64,000 bases of DNA from Ignatzschineria larvae DSM 13226 (GTDB taxonomy: Bacteria; Pseudomonadota; Gammaproteobacteria; Cardiobacteriales; Wohlfahrtiimonadaceae), in NCBI RefSeq assembly GCF_038500265.1, contig NZ_CP150637.1, positions 191,001-255,000 of the forward strand, in the 5' to 3' direction. Position 1 is the stretch's first letter. Each line of letters begins with the position of its first letter. The notes beneath the pieces are model-generated. The model ran no database searches. It saw nothing but the letters and a program-made list of their open reading frames with translations, and was not told the origin of the DNA. The position numbers and the translations under genes are program-made. Below are positions 52,909-63,518 of the stretch, piece after piece.

Positions 52909-55008
52909 ATGGCTCGTACTATGCCTATTGATCGATATCGGAATATCGGTATCAGTGCTCACATCGATGCAGGAAAAACTACGACTTCTGAGCGTATTCT
53001 GTTCTATACAGGTAAAAATCACCGTATTGGGGAAACTCATGATGGTACTGCAACAATGGACTGGATGGCTCAAGAGCAAGAGCGTGGTATTACAATTACC
53101 TCTGCTGCAACAACCTGTTCATGGAAAGGAATGAAACAGCAATTCCAAGAGCATCGTATTAATCTTATCGATACTCCGGGACACGTTGACTTCACAATCG
53201 AAGTTGAGCGTTCAATGCGTGTATTAGATGGTGCGGTAATGGTTTACTGTTCAGTAGGTGGTGTTCAGCCACAATCTGAAACAGTATGGCGTCAAGCAAA
53301 TAAGTATGCGGTGCCAAGAATTGCATTTGTAAACAAAATGGATCGTACTGGTGCTGACTTCTTCCGTGTTGTAAGTCAAATGAAAGAGCGCTTACGTGCG
53401 AATGCTGTACCAATTCAAATTCCAATCGGCGCTGAAGATAAATTTGAAGGTGTGATTGACTTAGTAACAATGAAAGCAATCTACTGGAATGAAGAAGATA
53501 TGGGAATGACGTTCGAAGAGCGTGAAATTCCAGCGGATCTTCTTGCGGATGCCGAAAACTATCGTTCAAAAATGGTAGAGGCAGCGGCTGAATCAAGCGA
53601 AGAGTTGATGGATAAATACCTTGAAGAGGGTGAATTGACTGAAGAGGAGATTCGACAAGGTCTTCGTGCTCGTACGCTTGCGTCTGAGTTAGTGCCTGTG
53701 TGCTGTGGTTCTGCATTTAAAAATAAAGGTGTTCAAGCGCTTCTTGATGATGTGATTTATTACCTTCCATCACCAACTGAAGTAAAAGATATTTCGGGTG
53801 TATTACCAGATGGTGAGCCAGGTGTGCGTATCTCTTCTGATGATGAGCCGTTCTCTGCGCTTGCATTTAAGTTGGCGAATGACCCGTTTGTAGGTAACTT
53901 AACGTTCGTGCGTGTTTACTCTGGTGTTATTAAGTCAGGTGACCATGTTTATAACCCTGTAAAAGGTAAGCGTGAGCGTGTAGGTCGTCTATTACAGATG
54001 CACTCAAATTCTCGTGAAGAGATTGATGAGATTCGAGCAGGGGATATCGCGGCGATGGTGGGTCTTAAAGATGTCATTACAGGTGATACACTTTGTGATC
54101 AAAAAGACCAAATTACACTTGAGCGTATGGAGTTCCCTGAGCCTGTAATCTTTGTTGCAATTGAGCCAAAAACAAAAGCTGACCAAGAAAAAATGGGTCT
54201 TGCACTTTCTCGTTTAGCGCAAGAAGATCCATCTTTCCGTGTGAGAACTGATGAAGAATCAGGTCAAACAATTATCGGTGGTATGGGTGAGCTTCACTTA
54301 GATATTATCGTTGACCGTATGAAGCGCGAATTTAAAGTTGAGTGTGGCGTTGGTGCGCCTCAGGTTGCTTATCGTGAAACAATTACTAAAGCTGTTGAGG
54401 CAGAAGGTAAATTTGTTCGTCAGTCAGGTGGTCGTGGTCAGTTCGGTCATGTTTGGTTACGTATCGAACCGCAAGAGCTTGGTAAAGGTTATGAGTTCAT
54501 TGATGAAATCGTGGGGGGTGTCGTTCCAAGAGAATATATCCCTGCGGTTGATAAAGGTATTCAAGAACAGATGGCAAATGGTGTTATCGCAGGATATCCA
54601 ATCGAAGATGTGAAAGTAACACTTTATGATGGTTCATACCATGATGTTGACTCAAGTGAAATGGCGTTTAAAATCGCAGGTTCTATGGGTTTCAAAAATG
54701 GTGTTCAAAAAGCAGGTCCTGTATTACTTGAGCCTGTAATGAAAGTGGAAGTTGAAACGCCTGAAGAATATATGGGTGATGTAATGGGTGACTTGAATCG
54801 TCGTCGTGGTAACCTTCAAGGTATCGATGATGCATATGGTTCAAAATTGATCCGTGCAGAAGTCCCATTATCAGAAATGTTTGGTTATGCAACTGCACTT
54901 CGCTCATCAACACAAGGTCGTGCAACATACTCTATGGAGTTCTTGAAATATCAACAAACTCCTAATAATGTTGCAGAATCAATTATTAACGCAAGCAAAA
55001 AAGACTAA
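52909..55008 (+). CDS. fusA: Elongation factor G
   Basis: GTPase that drives translocation and ribosome recycling. The 699 residues match the 704 of E. coli. The G1 motif is [19 protein letters not shown]. The switch region is [19 protein letters not shown]3 DTPGHVDF and G4 NKMDR. The later domain IV has [16 protein letters not shown] and domain V ends [15 protein letters not shown] follows AAGGA. Confidence 0.98.
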   Translation: MARTMPIDRYRNIGISAHIDAGKTTTSERILFYTGKNHRIGETHDGTATMDWMAQEQERGITITSAATTCSWKGMKQQFQEHRINLIDTPGHVDFTIEVERSMRVLDGAVMVYCSVGGVQPQSETVWRQANKYAVPRIAFVNKMDRTGADFFRVVSQMKERLRANAVPIQIPIGAEDKFEGVIDLVTMKAIYWNEEDMGMTFEEREIPADLLADAENYRSKMVEAAAESSEELMDKYLEEGELTEEEIRQGLRARTLASELVPVCCGSAFKNKGVQALLDDVIYYLPSPTEVKDISGVLPDGEPGVRISSDDEPFSALAFKLANDPFVGNLTFVRVYSGVIKSGDHVYNPVKGKRERVGRLLQMHSNSREEIDEIRAGDIAAMVGLKDVITGDTLCDQKDQITLERMEFPEPVIFVAIEPKTKADQEKMGLALSRLAQEDPSFRVRTDEESGQTIIGGMGELHLDIIVDRMKREFKVECGVGAPQVAYRETITKAVEAEGKFVRQSGGRGQFGHVWLRIEPQELGKGYEFIDEIVGGVVPREYIPAVDKGIQEQMANGVIAGYPIEDVKVTLYDGSYHDVDSSEMAFKIAGSMGFKNGVQKAGPVLLEPVMKVEVETPEEYMGDVMGDLNRRRGNLQGIDDAYGSKLIRAEVPLSEMFGYATALRSSTQGRATYSMEFLKYQQTPNNVAESIINASKKD

Positions 55009-55055
55009 TTTTTAAGAGTTAGTCGCTCTGAAAAACAATTAGTTGAAATAATAGT

Positions 55056-55083
55056 TTGCAATCTAAGAGACAAGCTCTATAAT
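55056..55083 (+). promoter_or_regulatory. tuf: Candidate tuf promoter overlapping the fusA terminator
   Basis: TTGCAA (55056-55061) and a perfect TATAAT (55078-55083) are 16 bases apart. The -10 falls across the end of the left arm and the loop of the terminator at 55070-55098. Confidence 0.5.
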
Positions 55084-55098
55084 GTAGAGCTTGTTTTT
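55070..55098 (+). terminator. Terminator between fusA and tuf
   Basis: A perfect 10-bp stem, ACAAGCTCTA with TAGAGCTTGT, has a TAATG loop and is followed by TTTT. Confidence 0.8.
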
Positions 55099-55127
55099 AG
55101 CTCTTTAAAAAATTGGGGTATTAGAAT

Positions 55128-56318
55128 ATGTCAAAGGAAACTTTTAGTCGTAATAAACCGCACGTAAACGTCGGTACAATTGGTCACGTTGACCATGGTA
55201 AAACTACTTTAACAGCTGCATTAACTAAAGTGGGTAATGAATCTTCAGGTGCGAATGTTCGTGCATACGATCAGATCGATAATGCACCAGAAGAGAGAGA
55301 GCGTGGTATTACAATCTCTACTTCTCACGTAGAATATGAGTCACCATTACGCCATTATGCACACGTTGACTGCCCAGGACATGCTGACTATGTTAAAAAC
55401 ATGATCACTGGTGCGGCACAAATGGACGGCGCGATCCTTGTTTGTTCAGCTGCAGATGGTCCTATGCCACAAACTCGTGAGCATATCCTGTTATCACGCC
55501 AAGTAGGCGTTCCATATATTGTTGTTTTCTTAAATAAAGCAGATATGGTAGATGATGCTGAGTTAATCGAATTAGTTGAGATGGAAGTTCGTGAACTTCT
55601 TGATGCGTATGAATTCCCTGGCGATGATACTCCAGTAATCGTAGGTTCAGCACTTAAAGCAATTGAAGGCGATGAGTCTGAAATTGGTGTGCCTGCAATC
55701 AAAAAATTACTTGATGCACTTGATAGCTGGATTCCACTTCCAGAGCGTCAAATCGACAAGCCTTTCTTGATGCCAATCGAAGATGTATTCTCAATCTCAG
55801 GTCGTGGTACAGTTGTAACTGGTCGTGTTGAGACTGGTGTTGTTAAGACTGGTGAAGAGTTAGAAATCGTTGGTATCCGCCCTACACAAAAAACTACCTG
55901 TACTGGTGTTGAAATGTTCCGTAAGCTTCTTGATCAAGGTCAAGCAGGGGACAACGTAGGTGTTCTTCTTCGTGGTACTAAACGTGAAGATGTTGAACGT
56001 GGTCAAGTATTAGCAAAACCAGGTTCAATCAAGCCACATACAAAATTTGAAGCAGAAGTATACGTTCTTTCTAAAGAAGAAGGTGGTCGTCATACTCCAT
56101 TCTTCAAAGGTTATCGTCCACAATTCTATTTCCGTACTACAGACGTGACTGGTTCAGTTGAGTTGCCTGAAGGTGTAGAAATGGTTATGCCTGGCGATAA
56201 CGTGAAAATGGTTGTTGAGTTGATTAACCCAATCGCTATGGATGAAGGTTTACGTTTCGCAATTCGTGAAGGTGGCCGTACAGTTGGTGCGGGCGTTGTA
56301 GCTAAAGTTATTGCATAA
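55128..56318 (+). CDS. tuf: Elongation factor Tu
   Basis: GTPase that brings aminoacyl-tRNA to the ribosome. The 396 residues include [15 protein letters not shown] (G1), [16 protein letters not shown] (switch I), [12 protein letters not shown] (G3) and NKADM (G4), and end VAKVIA. Many gammaproteobacteria carry a second tuf copy; only this one is in the window. It is probably transcribed both with fusA and from its own promoter, and ends at a terminator before rpsJ. Confidence 0.98.
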   Translation: MSKETFSRNKPHVNVGTIGHVDHGKTTLTAALTKVGNESSGANVRAYDQIDNAPEERERGITISTSHVEYESPLRHYAHVDCPGHADYVKNMITGAAQMDGAILVCSAADGPMPQTREHILLSRQVGVPYIVVFLNKADMVDDAELIELVEMEVRELLDAYEFPGDDTPVIVGSALKAIEGDESEIGVPAIKKLLDALDSWIPLPERQIDKPFLMPIEDVFSISGRGTVVTGRVETGVVKTGEELEIVGIRPTQKTTCTGVEMFRKLLDQGQAGDNVGVLLRGTKREDVERGQVLAKPGSIKPHTKFEAEVYVLSKEEGGRHTPFFKGYRPQFYFRTTDVTGSVELPEGVEMVMPGDNVKMVVELINPIAMDEGLRFAIREGGRTVGAGVVAKVIA

Positions 56319-56327
56319 TTAATTTTT

Positions 56328-56357
56328 TCCTAGGCTCTTTTTGAGTCTAGGATTTTT
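56328..56357 (+). terminator. Terminator between tuf and rpsJ
   Basis: TCCTAGGCTC pairs with GAGTCTAGGA (one G-U) over a TTTTT loop, then TTTTT. It marks the end of str and the start of the S10 operon, though rpsJ begins only 14 bases later. Confidence 0.78.
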
Positions 56358-56371
56358 AAAATGAGAGTAGT

Positions 56372-56683
56372 ATGGATAATCAAAGAATTAGAATTCGCCT
56401 TAAAGCATTTGACTATCGTTTAATCGATCAGTCAGCTAAAGAGATTGTTGAAACGGCTAAGCGCACTGGCGCACAGGTCAAAGGTCCTATCCCTTTACCT
56501 ATCAAACGTGAAATCTTCACTGTATTGACTTCACCGCATGTAAATAAAGATGCACGTGATCAATATGAGTTGAGAACCCATAAGAGACTTATGGATATCG
56601 TAAATCCAACAGATAAGACAGTAGATGCTTTAATGAAGCTTGACTTAGCTGCTGGTGTGGATGTGCAAATTCGTTTAGGTTAA
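56372..56683 (+). CDS. rpsJ: Small ribosomal subunit protein S10
   Basis: 30S head protein, also the NusE subunit of antitermination complexes. The 103 residues equal E. coli S10, with [20 protein letters not shown], the P-site loop [19 protein letters not shown] and a C-terminal VDVQIRLG. First gene of the S10 cluster. Confidence 0.98.
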   Translation: MDNQRIRIRLKAFDYRLIDQSAKEIVETAKRTGAQVKGPIPLPIKREIFTVLTSPHVNKDARDQYELRTHKRLMDIVNPTDKTVDALMKLDLAAGVDVQIRLG

Positions 56684-56707
56684 TCCCTAAAAGAGTTTGT
56701 CCGCGAT

Positions 56708-56735
56708 GAAGGTCGCCAACCTTCCTCTCGTTTTT
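56708..56735 (+). promoter_or_regulatory. Hairpin in the rpsJ-rplC gap
   Basis: GAAGGT and ACCTTC flank a CGCCA loop, followed by CTCTCGTTTTT. It may be a partial terminator or an L4-type regulatory structure; position relative to rpsJ differs from E. coli. Confidence 0.4.
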
Positions 56736-56761
56736 ATTATTATTTAATTGAGGTTATTAAA

Positions 56762-57415
56762 ATGGCAGTAGGATTAATCGGAAAAAAACTCGGAATGAGT
56801 AGGGTTTTTGGTGAAGATGGTCGCTCACTAGCAGTGACTGTTGTGCAAATCGAAAACAATGAAATTGCTCAAATTAAAACAGAAAATGTCGATGGCTACA
56901 GCGCAATCCAAGTCGCGCATGGTCCTCAATACTCAAGCAAAAAGAAAAAATCATTAGATGGTCATTTTGCTAAAGCGGGAATTACTTCAAGTCGTTCACT
57001 TTGGGAATTCCGTCTTGATGCAACACAAGTTGCTGAGTTTGAAATTGCACAAAAGTTAACTGTAGAATTATTTGAAGCGGGACAAAAAGTCGACGTTTCA
57101 GGTATTACACAAGGTAAAGGTTTCGCCGGTACAATTAAACGTCATAACTTTGCTGGTCAACGTAATACGCATGGTAACTCATTGTCACATCGTGTTCCTG
57201 GATCAATTGGTCAATGTCAGGATCCTGGTCGTGTTTTTAAAGGCAAAAAAATGTCAGGGCATATGGGTGCAGTTCGTAGAACAGCTCAAAACCTTGAAAT
57301 CGTTGGCGTAGATACAGAGCGCAACTTACTTCTCATTAAGGGTGCTGTCCCAGGATCTAAGGGGTCAGATGTTGTTGTGTCTCCTGCAATTAAAGTGAAA
57401 AGAGGTAAGGCGTAA
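56762..57415 (+). CDS. rplC: Large ribosomal subunit protein L3
   Basis: One of two assembly-initiating 50S proteins. The 217 residues (E. coli 209) start [16 protein letters not shown] and include [23 protein letters not shown] and [23 protein letters not shown], the long loop reaching the peptidyl-transferase centre, with the methylated Gln position kept. Its stop overlaps the rplD start by one base (TAATG). Confidence 0.98.
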   Translation: MAVGLIGKKLGMSRVFGEDGRSLAVTVVQIENNEIAQIKTENVDGYSAIQVAHGPQYSSKKKKSLDGHFAKAGITSSRSLWEFRLDATQVAEFEIAQKLTVELFEAGQKVDVSGITQGKGFAGTIKRHNFAGQRNTHGNSLSHRVPGSIGQCQDPGRVFKGKKMSGHMGAVRRTAQNLEIVGVDTERNLLLIKGAVPGSKGSDVVVSPAIKVKRGKA

Positions 57416-58023
57416 TGGAAATTCAAGTAATTGGCGGATCTCCAGTTGAATTAGATGAAGCGCAATTTGCTCGTGATTTCAACGAAGCATTGGTTCATCA
57501 AGTTGTAACTGCGTATCAAGCAGGTGGTAGAGCTGGTACCCGTGCACAAAAAACACGTTCAGAGGTGGCGGGAAGTACTGCAAAACCTTGGAGACAAAAA
57601 GGAACGGGTCGTGCTCGTGCGGGTAGTAAACGTAATCCAATTTGGAGAGGCGGTGGTGTAACTTTCGCTGCTAAGCCACAAAATTGGAGTCAAAAAATTA
57701 ACAAGAAAATGTATAAAGCGGGAATGCTTAACATTCTTTCTGAGTTAATTCGTAGTGAAAGATTAGTTGTTGTGGAAGATTTCACAGTAGCAGAGCCTAA
57801 AACAAAAGCATTCATTGAAAAGCTTACAGGCTTAAATATTGAAAGTAGAAGCGTGTTAATAGTCACCGAAGCAGTAGATTTTCCTTTATACCTAAGTGCA
57901 AGAAATGTGCCACATGTTCTTTTGCTTGATGTTGAAGCGATTGACCCGGTTAGCCTAGTGCGTTTTGATAAAGTGGTAATGACTAAACAGGCGCTTGTTG
58001 CAGTTAAGGAGTGGTTAGCATGA
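57415..58023 (+). CDS. rplD: Large ribosomal subunit protein L4
   Basis: 50S protein lining the exit tunnel; in E. coli it represses the S10 operon by attenuation. The 202 residues (E. coli 201) contain the tunnel loop [33 protein letters not shown]. The C-terminal part is [19 protein letters not shown] to VAVKEWLA. Coupled to rplC by TAATG and to rplW by ATGA. Confidence 0.98.
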   Translation: MEIQVIGGSPVELDEAQFARDFNEALVHQVVTAYQAGGRAGTRAQKTRSEVAGSTAKPWRQKGTGRARAGSKRNPIWRGGGVTFAAKPQNWSQKINKKMYKAGMLNILSELIRSERLVVVEDFTVAEPKTKAFIEKLTGLNIESRSVLIVTEAVDFPLYLSARNVPHVLLLDVEAIDPVSLVRFDKVVMTKQALVAVKEWLA

Positions 58024-58328
58024 GTCTAAGTGTTAAAGAAAGATTAATGAAAGTGATCATTGCTCCTCATGCGTCTGAAAAAACAGCACGCCAAGAAGAG
58101 CTTAATGGTGAAGTAACTTTTCGTGTATTGAAAGATGCGAATAAGAAAGAGATTGCTGATGCAGTTGAATTATTATTCAATCGTAAAGTCGCGAAAGTAA
58201 CTGTGCTTAATCAAAAAGGTAAGCGCAAATCATTTGGTCGTCATATGGGTGTCAAGCAAGATTGGAAGAAAGCTTACGTTACTCTTGCTGACGGGGAAGA
58301 TGAAATTGATTTTTTAGGTGATATGTAA
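58020..58328 (+). CDS. rplW: Large ribosomal subunit protein L23
   Basis: 50S exit-site protein that docks trigger factor and SRP. I choose ATG 58020, which overlaps the rplD stop (ATGA) and follows AAGGAG, giving 102 residues. The frame opens slightly earlier but the conserved start is [40 protein letters not shown] is the rRNA-binding loop. The stop overlaps the rplB start. Confidence 0.97.
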   Translation: MSLSVKERLMKVIIAPHASEKTARQEELNGEVTFRVLKDANKKEIADAVELLFNRKVAKVTVLNQKGKRKSFGRHMGVKQDWKKAYVTLADGEDEIDFLGDM

Positions 58329-59152
58329 TGAGTATAAAAAAAGCAAAACCAACTTCACCGGGCCGTCGCGGGTTAATTCAAGTTGTTACTCCAGGTTTGC
58401 ATAAAGGTAAACCTTATGCACCACTTTTAGTAAGTCAGCACAGTACTGGTGGTCGTAATAATGATGGTAGAATTACCTCTCGTCATCGCGGTGGTGGTCA
58501 TAAGCAACATTATCGTTTAATTGACTTTAAACGTGATAAAGAGAATATCCCAGCGAAAGTTGAGCGTATCGAATACGATCCAAATCGTACTGCGCATATT
58601 GCATTACTTTGTTATGTGGATGGTGAGCGCCGTTATATCATTGCGCCACAAAAAGTAGAAGTAGGCGATGTGTTGTTTGCAGGTTCAAATGCACCTATCA
58701 AAGCAGGTAACGCTCTTCCTCTTCGCAATATTCCGATAGGTACTACTATTCACTGTGTAGAAATGAAGCCAGGTAAAGGCGCGCAACTTGCACGTTCTGC
58801 TGGTGCATCTGTACAGTTAATTGCAAAAGAAGGCGCATATTCAACATTACGTCTTCGTTCAGGTGAGATTCGTAAAGTTCTCTCTGATTGTAAAGCGACA
58901 ATTGGTACAGTGAGTAATGGTGAGCATAGCCTTCGCGTGCTTGGTAAAGCCGGTGCAAAACGTTGGTTAGGTGTTCGTCCACAAACTCGTGGTGCGGCGA
59001 TGAACCCGGTAGATCACCCACATGGTGGTGGTGAAGGTCGTTCATCAGGTGGTAGACATCCTGTAACGCCTTGGGGACAACCTACTAAAGGTTATAAAAC
59101 ACGTACTAATAAGCGCACAAGCAAATATATTGTCCGCCGTCGTACTAAATAA
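58328..59152 (+). CDS. rplB: Large ribosomal subunit protein L2
   Basis: Core 50S protein needed for subunit joining and peptide-bond formation. The 274 residues (E. coli 273) include [21 protein letters not shown] and the catalytic-site region [31 protein letters not shown] with the conserved His. It starts in TAATG after rplW. Confidence 0.98.
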   Translation: MSIKKAKPTSPGRRGLIQVVTPGLHKGKPYAPLLVSQHSTGGRNNDGRITSRHRGGGHKQHYRLIDFKRDKENIPAKVERIEYDPNRTAHIALLCYVDGERRYIIAPQKVEVGDVLFAGSNAPIKAGNALPLRNIPIGTTIHCVEMKPGKGAQLARSAGASVQLIAKEGAYSTLRLRSGEIRKVLSDCKATIGTVSNGEHSLRVLGKAGAKRWLGVRPQTRGAAMNPVDHPHGGGEGRSSGGRHPVTPWGQPTKGYKTRTNKRTSKYIVRRRTK

Positions 59153-59175
59153 TTACATCGAATAAAGGGTAAAAT

Positions 59176-59448
59176 ATGCCACGTTCTATAAAGAAAGGTC
59201 CATTTATCGATCATCATCTACAAAAGAAAGTAGATGAAGCAGTAGCGTCAAATAACCGTCGTCCTATCAAGACTTGGTCACGTCGCTCAATGATCCTTCC
59301 GGAAATGATTGGACTTACAATTGCTGTTCACAACGGTAAAATTCATGTGCCGATTTTAATTACAGAAAACATGATTGGTCATAAGTTAGGTGAGTTTGCA
59401 CTTACCCGTACTTATCGCGGTCATGCTGCAGATAAAAAAGCACGTTAA
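59176..59448 (+). CDS. rpsS: Small ribosomal subunit protein S19
   Basis: 30S head protein that forms a complex with S13. The 90 residues (E. coli 92) contain [39 protein letters not shown] and [21 protein letters not shown] comes after AAAGGGT. Confidence 0.98.
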   Translation: MPRSIKKGPFIDHHLQKKVDEAVASNNRRPIKTWSRRSMILPEMIGLTIAVHNGKIHVPILITENMIGHKLGEFALTRTYRGHAADKKAR

Positions 59449-59462
59449 TAAGGAGATATATT

Positions 59463-59795
59463 ATGGAAAGCAGAGCAATACATCGCAATGCGCGAATTTC
59501 TCCTCAGAAAGCGCGCTTAGTTGCAGATCAGGTACGTGGGTTACCTGTTGATCGTGCACTTACTTTATTACAATTCAGTGATAAGAAAGCTGCAGGTTTA
59601 ATTCGTAAAGTATTAATTTCATCAATGGATAATGCTGAGAATAACTTTGGAGCAGACATCGATACCCTATTTGTGAAAACAATTATGGTTGATGAGGGTC
59701 CTCTTCTTAAGAGAATGCGCGCACGTGCTAAAGGCCGTGGTGACCGTATCCTCAAGAAGACCAGTCATATCACTGTAGTCGTTGCTGAAGCTTAA
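59463..59795 (+). CDS. rplV: Large ribosomal subunit protein L22
   Basis: 50S protein whose beta-hairpin lines the exit tunnel. The 110 residues equal E. coli L22. [20 protein letters not shown] and the hairpin tip [23 protein letters not shown] are wild type, with no macrolide-resistance deletion. Preceded by AAGGAG. Confidence 0.98.
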   Translation: MESRAIHRNARISPQKARLVADQVRGLPVDRALTLLQFSDKKAAGLIRKVLISSMDNAENNFGADIDTLFVKTIMVDEGPLLKRMRARAKGRGDRILKKTSHITVVVAEA

Positions 59796-59810
59796 TAGGA
59801 GTAAGTCAAA

Positions 59811-60503
59811 ATGGGTCAAAAAGTAAATCCAACCGGTATACGCTTAGGGATCTCAAAAGACTGGAATTCGCGTTGGTACGCGGATTCTAAAGCCTTCCCT
59901 GAGTTCGTTGAATCTGACTTTAGAGTTAGAGAATATTTGAGAAAGAAATTAGCAGGGGCTGCAGTTTCTAAAATTCATATCAGCCGTCCATCAAAGTCTG
60001 CACAAGTTGTTATTCATACAGCTAGACCTGGTGTTGTGATTGGTAAGAAAGGTGAAGATATTGAAGTACTTCGTAAAGAACTTTCTAAAATCATGGGTTG
60101 TCCTGTACATGTTCTTATCCAAGAGATCAGAAAGCCGGAATTAGATGCATATCTTGTCGCTGAAGGTATCGCACAACAATTAGAGCGTCGTGTGATGTTT
60201 AGACGTGCTATGCGCCGAGCTGTAACAAATACTATGCGTTTAGGTGCTGAAGGGATTCGTGTTAATGTATCAGGTCGTTTAAACGGTGCTGAAATTGCAC
60301 GTGCAGAGTGGTATCGTGAAGGTCGTGTGCCATTGCATACATTCCGTGCGGATATCGACTACGGAACAGCTGAAGCATTAACAACTTATGGTATCTTAGG
60401 GGTTAAAGTCTGGATCTACAAAGGTGAAGTGTTTGATTACCTTGCAGTGGAGCAGGAAGAAGCAGCACCTAAGAAAAGAAACAGAAGAAGGAAAGGTGAG
60501 TAA
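59811..60503 (+). CDS. rpsC: Small ribosomal subunit protein S3
   Basis: 30S protein at the mRNA entry tunnel, with helicase-related residues. The 230 residues (E. coli 233) begin [20 protein letters not shown]. The KH domain has [21 protein letters not shown] and the C-terminal domain [24 protein letters not shown]. The basic tail is [10 protein letters not shown]. rplP starts two bases after its stop. Confidence 0.98.
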   Translation: MGQKVNPTGIRLGISKDWNSRWYADSKAFPEFVESDFRVREYLRKKLAGAAVSKIHISRPSKSAQVVIHTARPGVVIGKKGEDIEVLRKELSKIMGCPVHVLIQEIRKPELDAYLVAEGIAQQLERRVMFRRAMRRAVTNTMRLGAEGIRVNVSGRLNGAEIARAEWYREGRVPLHTFRADIDYGTAEALTTYGILGVKVWIYKGEVFDYLAVEQEEAAPKKRNRRRKGE

Positions 60504-60505
60504 TC

Positions 60506-60919
60506 ATGTTGCAACCAAAACGTACTAAATTTAGAAAAATGCGTAAAGGTCGTAACCGTGGGGTTGCGGCAGCAGGTAATAAGGTGGATTTTGGCGAGTT
60601 CGGATTAAAATCTACTGAAAATGGACGCATCAATGCTCGTGAAATCGAGGCAGCACGTCGTGCGATTACTCGCTATATCCGTCGTGGTGGTAAAGTTTAT
60701 ATCCGTGTTTTCCCTGATGTGCCAATTACTGGTAAACCATTAGAAGTTCGAATGGGTAGTGGTAAAGGTAACGTTGAATACTGGGTAGCAAAAGTTCAAC
60801 CAGGTCGTGTGCTTTTTGAAATTGAAGGTGTCACGGAAACTGTTGCTCGTGAAGCATTTAGACTTGCTTCTGCAAAGCTATCTGTTAAAACAGCGTTTGC
60901 TGAACGTACAGTTCTTTAA
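60506..60919 (+). CDS. rplP: Large ribosomal subunit protein L16
   Basis: 50S protein needed for assembly of the A site and tRNA positioning. The 137 residues (E. coli 136) begin [50 protein letters not shown] and [30 protein letters not shown] are typical, including the arginine hydroxylated in E. coli (PLEVRMG). Confidence 0.98.
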   Translation: MLQPKRTKFRKMRKGRNRGVAAAGNKVDFGEFGLKSTENGRINAREIEAARRAITRYIRRGGKVYIRVFPDVPITGKPLEVRMGSGKGNVEYWVAKVQPGRVLFEIEGVTETVAREAFRLASAKLSVKTAFAERTVL

Positions 60920-60934
60920 TAGGTGAGGGTATTC

Positions 60935-61144
60935 ATGAGTAAAGTATCTAAAGCAACTCAATTAAGAGAAAAGTCTGTTAATGAGTTAAGAGAAGAAAAA
61001 CTTCAATTGCAACGTGGTTTGTTTAACCTTCGTATGCAAAAGGCAACTGGTCAACTTGAGAAGTCTCACCAGTTTAAAGAGTCTCGTAGAGAAATCGCGA
61101 GAATTAACACAGTACTTGGTGAAAAAGAAGAGGGTGGTAAATAA
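60935..61144 (+). CDS. rpmC: Large ribosomal subunit protein L29
   Basis: Small two-helix 50S protein next to L23 at the exit site. The start is ATG 60935 (69 residues) after GGTGAGGG; the frame opens at GTG 60923 without support. Compared with E. coli L29 (63 residues), the N-terminus has a short extension before [40 protein letters not shown] is conserved. Its stop overlaps the rpsQ start as TAATG. Confidence 0.95.
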   Translation: MSKVSKATQLREKSVNELREEKLQLQRGLFNLRMQKATGQLEKSHQFKESRREIARINTVLGEKEEGGK

Positions 61145-61413
61145 TGACTACTGCTATTGAACAACAACATGCTCGTACTGTGATCGGTACAGTTGTTTCA
61201 AACAAAAGTGATAAAACCATTACTGTATATGTAGAAAGATTAGTTAAGCATCCTAAATACCAAAAGTATGTAAAACGCTCAACTAAATTCTATGCGCATG
61301 ATGAAGCGAATGCATGTAATATTGGTGATATCGTAGAAATCAAACAAGTGCGTCCTATTTCTAAGAAAAAGACTTGGGACTTAGTACGCGTCGTTGAAGA
61401 AGCGAGGGGTTAA
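61144..61413 (+). CDS. rpsQ: Small ribosomal subunit protein S17
   Basis: Primary 16S rRNA-binding protein with an OB fold. The 89 residues (E. coli 84) include [30 protein letters not shown] and [25 protein letters not shown]. Last gene of the S10 operon in E. coli; here rplN follows after only two bases, so S10 and spc are joined. Confidence 0.97.
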   Translation: MTTAIEQQHARTVIGTVVSNKSDKTITVYVERLVKHPKYQKYVKRSTKFYAHDEANACNIGDIVEIKQVRPISKKKTWDLVRVVEEARG

Positions 61414-61415
61414 TA

Positions 61416-61784
61416 ATGATTCAGATGCAAACAGTTTTAGATGTTGCTGATAACTCTGGTGCACGTAAAGTGATGTGTATCAAGGTTCTCGGTGGTTCAC
61501 ATCGTCGCTATGCAACCGTTGGAGATGTTATTAAAGTTTCTGTAAAAGAGGCGATTCCTCGTGGACGTGCGAAAAAAGGTGATGTGTACAATGCAGTTGT
61601 TGTAAGAACTCGTAAAGGTATTCGTCGTCAAGATGGATCTTTGATCAAGTTTGATGGCAATGCTGCAGTTCTTCTTAATAATAACTTGGATCCAATCGGA
61701 ACTCGTATCTTTGGCCCTGTAACTCGTGAGTTGCGTGGTGATAAGTTTATGAGAATTATTTCGCTTGCACCTGAAGTTATCTAG
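61416..61784 (+). CDS. rplN: Large ribosomal subunit protein L14
   Basis: 50S protein at the inter-subunit face. The 122 residues (E. coli 123) start [33 protein letters not shown], with [32 protein letters not shown]. In E. coli it is the first gene of the spc operon; here there is no promoter or gap before it. Confidence 0.98.
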   Translation: MIQMQTVLDVADNSGARKVMCIKVLGGSHRRYATVGDVIKVSVKEAIPRGRAKKGDVYNAVVVRTRKGIRRQDGSLIKFDGNAAVLLNNNLDPIGTRIFGPVTRELRGDKFMRIISLAPEVI

Positions 61785-61800
61785 TCAAGAGGTTTTAAAT

Positions 61801-62034
61801 ATGGCAAAGATTCGTAAAGGTGATGAAGTTGTAGTAATTACCGGAAATAGTAAAGGGCATCGCGGTACTGTATTAGAAGTCAAAGATGGTCGTGTAAAAG
61901 TAGCTGGCGCTAACAGAGTAATTAAACATGTAAAACCTAATCCTCAGTTAGGGATTGAAGGTGGACGTGTTGAGCAAGAGTCTTTTATCGACATTTCAAA
62001 TGTAAAACTTCACAGCGCTGAAGCTTCAAAATAA
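61801..62034 (+). CDS. rplX: Large ribosomal subunit protein L24
   Basis: 50S protein that starts assembly of domain I. From ATG 61801 it has 77 residues, shorter than E. coli L24 (104). MAKIRKGDEVVVITGNSKGHRGTVLEVK carries the KOW motif, and NRVIKHVKPNPQLGIEGG follows. The C-terminal part ends with SNVKLHSAEASK, which is truncated relative to E. coli but not obviously broken. Its stop lies at the edge of a terminator-like hairpin. Confidence 0.93.
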   Translation: MAKIRKGDEVVVITGNSKGHRGTVLEVKDGRVKVAGANRVIKHVKPNPQLGIEGGRVEQESFIDISNVKLHSAEASK

Positions 62035-62096
62035 AAATCTAGTTAGAGTATCTGTAATGATTGAGAAATTAATATAGATACTCTTTATTAGATTTT
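62034..62096 (+). terminator. Terminator-like hairpin between rplX and rplE
   Basis: AAAATCTA (62034-62041) pairs with TAGATTTT (62089-62096). Inside, AGAGTATCT (62045-62053) pairs with AGATACTCT (62076-62084). The two helices stack around small bulges. The left arm begins at the last base of the rplX stop codon. Confidence 0.65.
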
Positions 62097-62116
62097 AAAA
62101 CATAGTGTAAAAAAAG

Positions 62117-62145
62117 TTGGCTATTCTTAACGCTTTTGGTATTAT
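62117..62145 (+). promoter_or_regulatory. Candidate promoter of rplE and downstream spc genes
   Basis: TTGGCT (62117-62122) and TATTAT (62140-62145) are exactly 17 bases apart. GTTGGCTAT/ATAGCCAGC can also form a hairpin over the same sequence. rplE starts about 85 bases downstream. Confidence 0.55.
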
Positions 62146-62229
62146 AGCCAGCTCATTTTATAAATAATTACTGTGTCCAATAGGATGTATCGCGTTAAAA
62201 GACATATCCGTTAGGCATTGAGGAATATC

Positions 62230-62772
62230 ATGAAAGCAAGATTAAAGCAATATTATGATGAAGTTGTGGTTCCAAAACTCATTGAAGAGTTTGGCTACAC
62301 TAATCCTATGGAAGTACCAAAAATTACCAAAATCTCATTAAATATGGGTGTTGGTGAAGCGGTTCTTGATAAGAAAGTAATGGATTTTGCAGTCGCAGAA
62401 ATGACTGCTATTTCAGGTCAACAAGCACAAGTAACGTTGTCTAGAAAGTCTGTTGCAGGTTTCAAAATCCGTGATGGTTGGCCTGTAGGTTGTCGTGTAA
62501 CACTTCGTCGTACAACAATGTATGAGTTTTTAGATCGTTTGATCAATATCTCTTTACCACGCGTAAGAGATTTCCGTGGTGTGAGCGCTCGTTCTTTTGA
62601 TGGTCGCGGTAACTATAACTTTGGTATTAAAGAACAGATCGTTTTCCCTGAAATCGAATATGAAAAAGTTGATGCAGTACGTGGTATGGATATTAGTATC
62701 GCGACGACAGCAAAAACTGATAAAGAAGCAAAAGCGCTTCTCAGTGCTTTCAACTTCCCATTTCGTAATTAA
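62230..62772 (+). CDS. rplE: Large ribosomal subunit protein L5
   Basis: 50S central-protuberance protein that binds 5S rRNA. The start is ATG 62230 (180 residues; E. coli 179) after GAGGA; the frame opens at a TTG 12 bases earlier. [21 protein letters not shown] and the C-terminal [24 protein letters not shown] are conserved. It is separated from rplX by nearly 200 bases, which is unusual. Confidence 0.97.
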   Translation: MKARLKQYYDEVVVPKLIEEFGYTNPMEVPKITKISLNMGVGEAVLDKKVMDFAVAEMTAISGQQAQVTLSRKSVAGFKIRDGWPVGCRVTLRRTTMYEFLDRLINISLPRVRDFRGVSARSFDGRGNYNFGIKEQIVFPEIEYEKVDAVRGMDISIATTAKTDKEAKALLSAFNFPFRN

Positions 62773-62789
62773 TTATAAAGCAGGATATT

Positions 62790-63095
62790 ATGGCTAAAGT
62801 ATCAATGGTTAATCGCGAGAAAAAGCGTGCAAAATTAGTTGCAAAATACGCTGCAAAACGCGAAGAATTAAAGAAAATTATTATTAGTACAGATGCTACA
62901 GCAGAAGAGAAAGAGACTGCAGTAGTAGCATTACAGAAGTTACCAAGAGATTCCTCTCCATCTAGACGTCGCAGACGTTGTAGCATTACTGGTAGACCTC
63001 ATGGTGTTTATCGCAAGTTTGGTCTTGGTCGTAACAAGTTAAGAGAAATCACTATGCGTGGTGATATTCCTGGCTTAAGAAAATCTAGTTGGTAG
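62790..63095 (+). CDS. rpsN: Small ribosomal subunit protein S14
   Basis: 30S head protein. The 101 residues are the long, zinc-free C-minus form of most proteobacteria: [20 protein letters not shown], then [46 protein letters not shown]. Only one Cys remains in the region that binds zinc in short S14. Confidence 0.98.
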   Translation: MAKVSMVNREKKRAKLVAKYAAKREELKKIIISTDATAEEKETAVVALQKLPRDSSPSRRRRRCSITGRPHGVYRKFGLGRNKLREITMRGDIPGLRKSSW

Positions 63096-63106
63096 GAGAA
63101 TTATTA

Positions 63107-63505
63107 ATGAGTATGCACGATCCTATTTCAGATATGTTGACTCGCATTCGGAATGCGCAAATATCTGAAAAAACAGAAGTAGAGATTCCGTTCTCTAACT
63201 TAAAAAAATCTATTGCAAACGTACTTCTTGAAGAAGGTTACATTGCTAATATCAAAACAACTGGTGAAAAAGTATCTGATAAGAAACTTGTTCTTGAGTT
63301 GAAATATTATCAAGGCAGACCCGTTATTGAGCGTATCGAAAGAGTTAGTAAGCCAAGTCTTCGTGTTTATCGTGATAAACACGGTCTTCCACAGATTTTA
63401 GGTGGCTTAGGGATTGCTATTGTTTCAACTTCACAAGGTATGATGACTGACCATAAAGCGAGATCTTTGTCGCTTGGTGGTGAAGTGATCTGCGTTGTTG
63501 CTTAA
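63107..63505 (+). CDS. rpsH: Small ribosomal subunit protein S8
   Basis: Binds 16S rRNA early; in E. coli it represses the spc operon by binding near rplE. From ATG 63107 (AGGAG upstream) it has 132 residues and begins [18 protein letters not shown]. The frame opens earlier, overlapping rpsN, but that start is unsupported. The C-terminal [30 protein letters not shown] is the RNA-binding part. Confidence 0.97.
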   Translation: MSMHDPISDMLTRIRNAQISEKTEVEIPFSNLKKSIANVLLEEGYIANIKTTGEKVSDKKLVLELKYYQGRPVIERIERVSKPSLRVYRDKHGLPQILGGLGIAIVSTSQGMMTDHKARSLSLGGEVICVVA

Positions 63506-63518
63506 TTAGGGGGTTCGG

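Noticed and set aside
53192-53716. 174-residue minus-strand open frame
   Set aside because: It lies fully antisense to fusA and has low-complexity, His/Gln/Leu-rich composition typical of an antisense shadow.
62035-62229. Missing gene between rplX and rplE
   Set aside because: No open frame with a ribosome site is present; the gap is explained by hairpin and promoter-like sequences.
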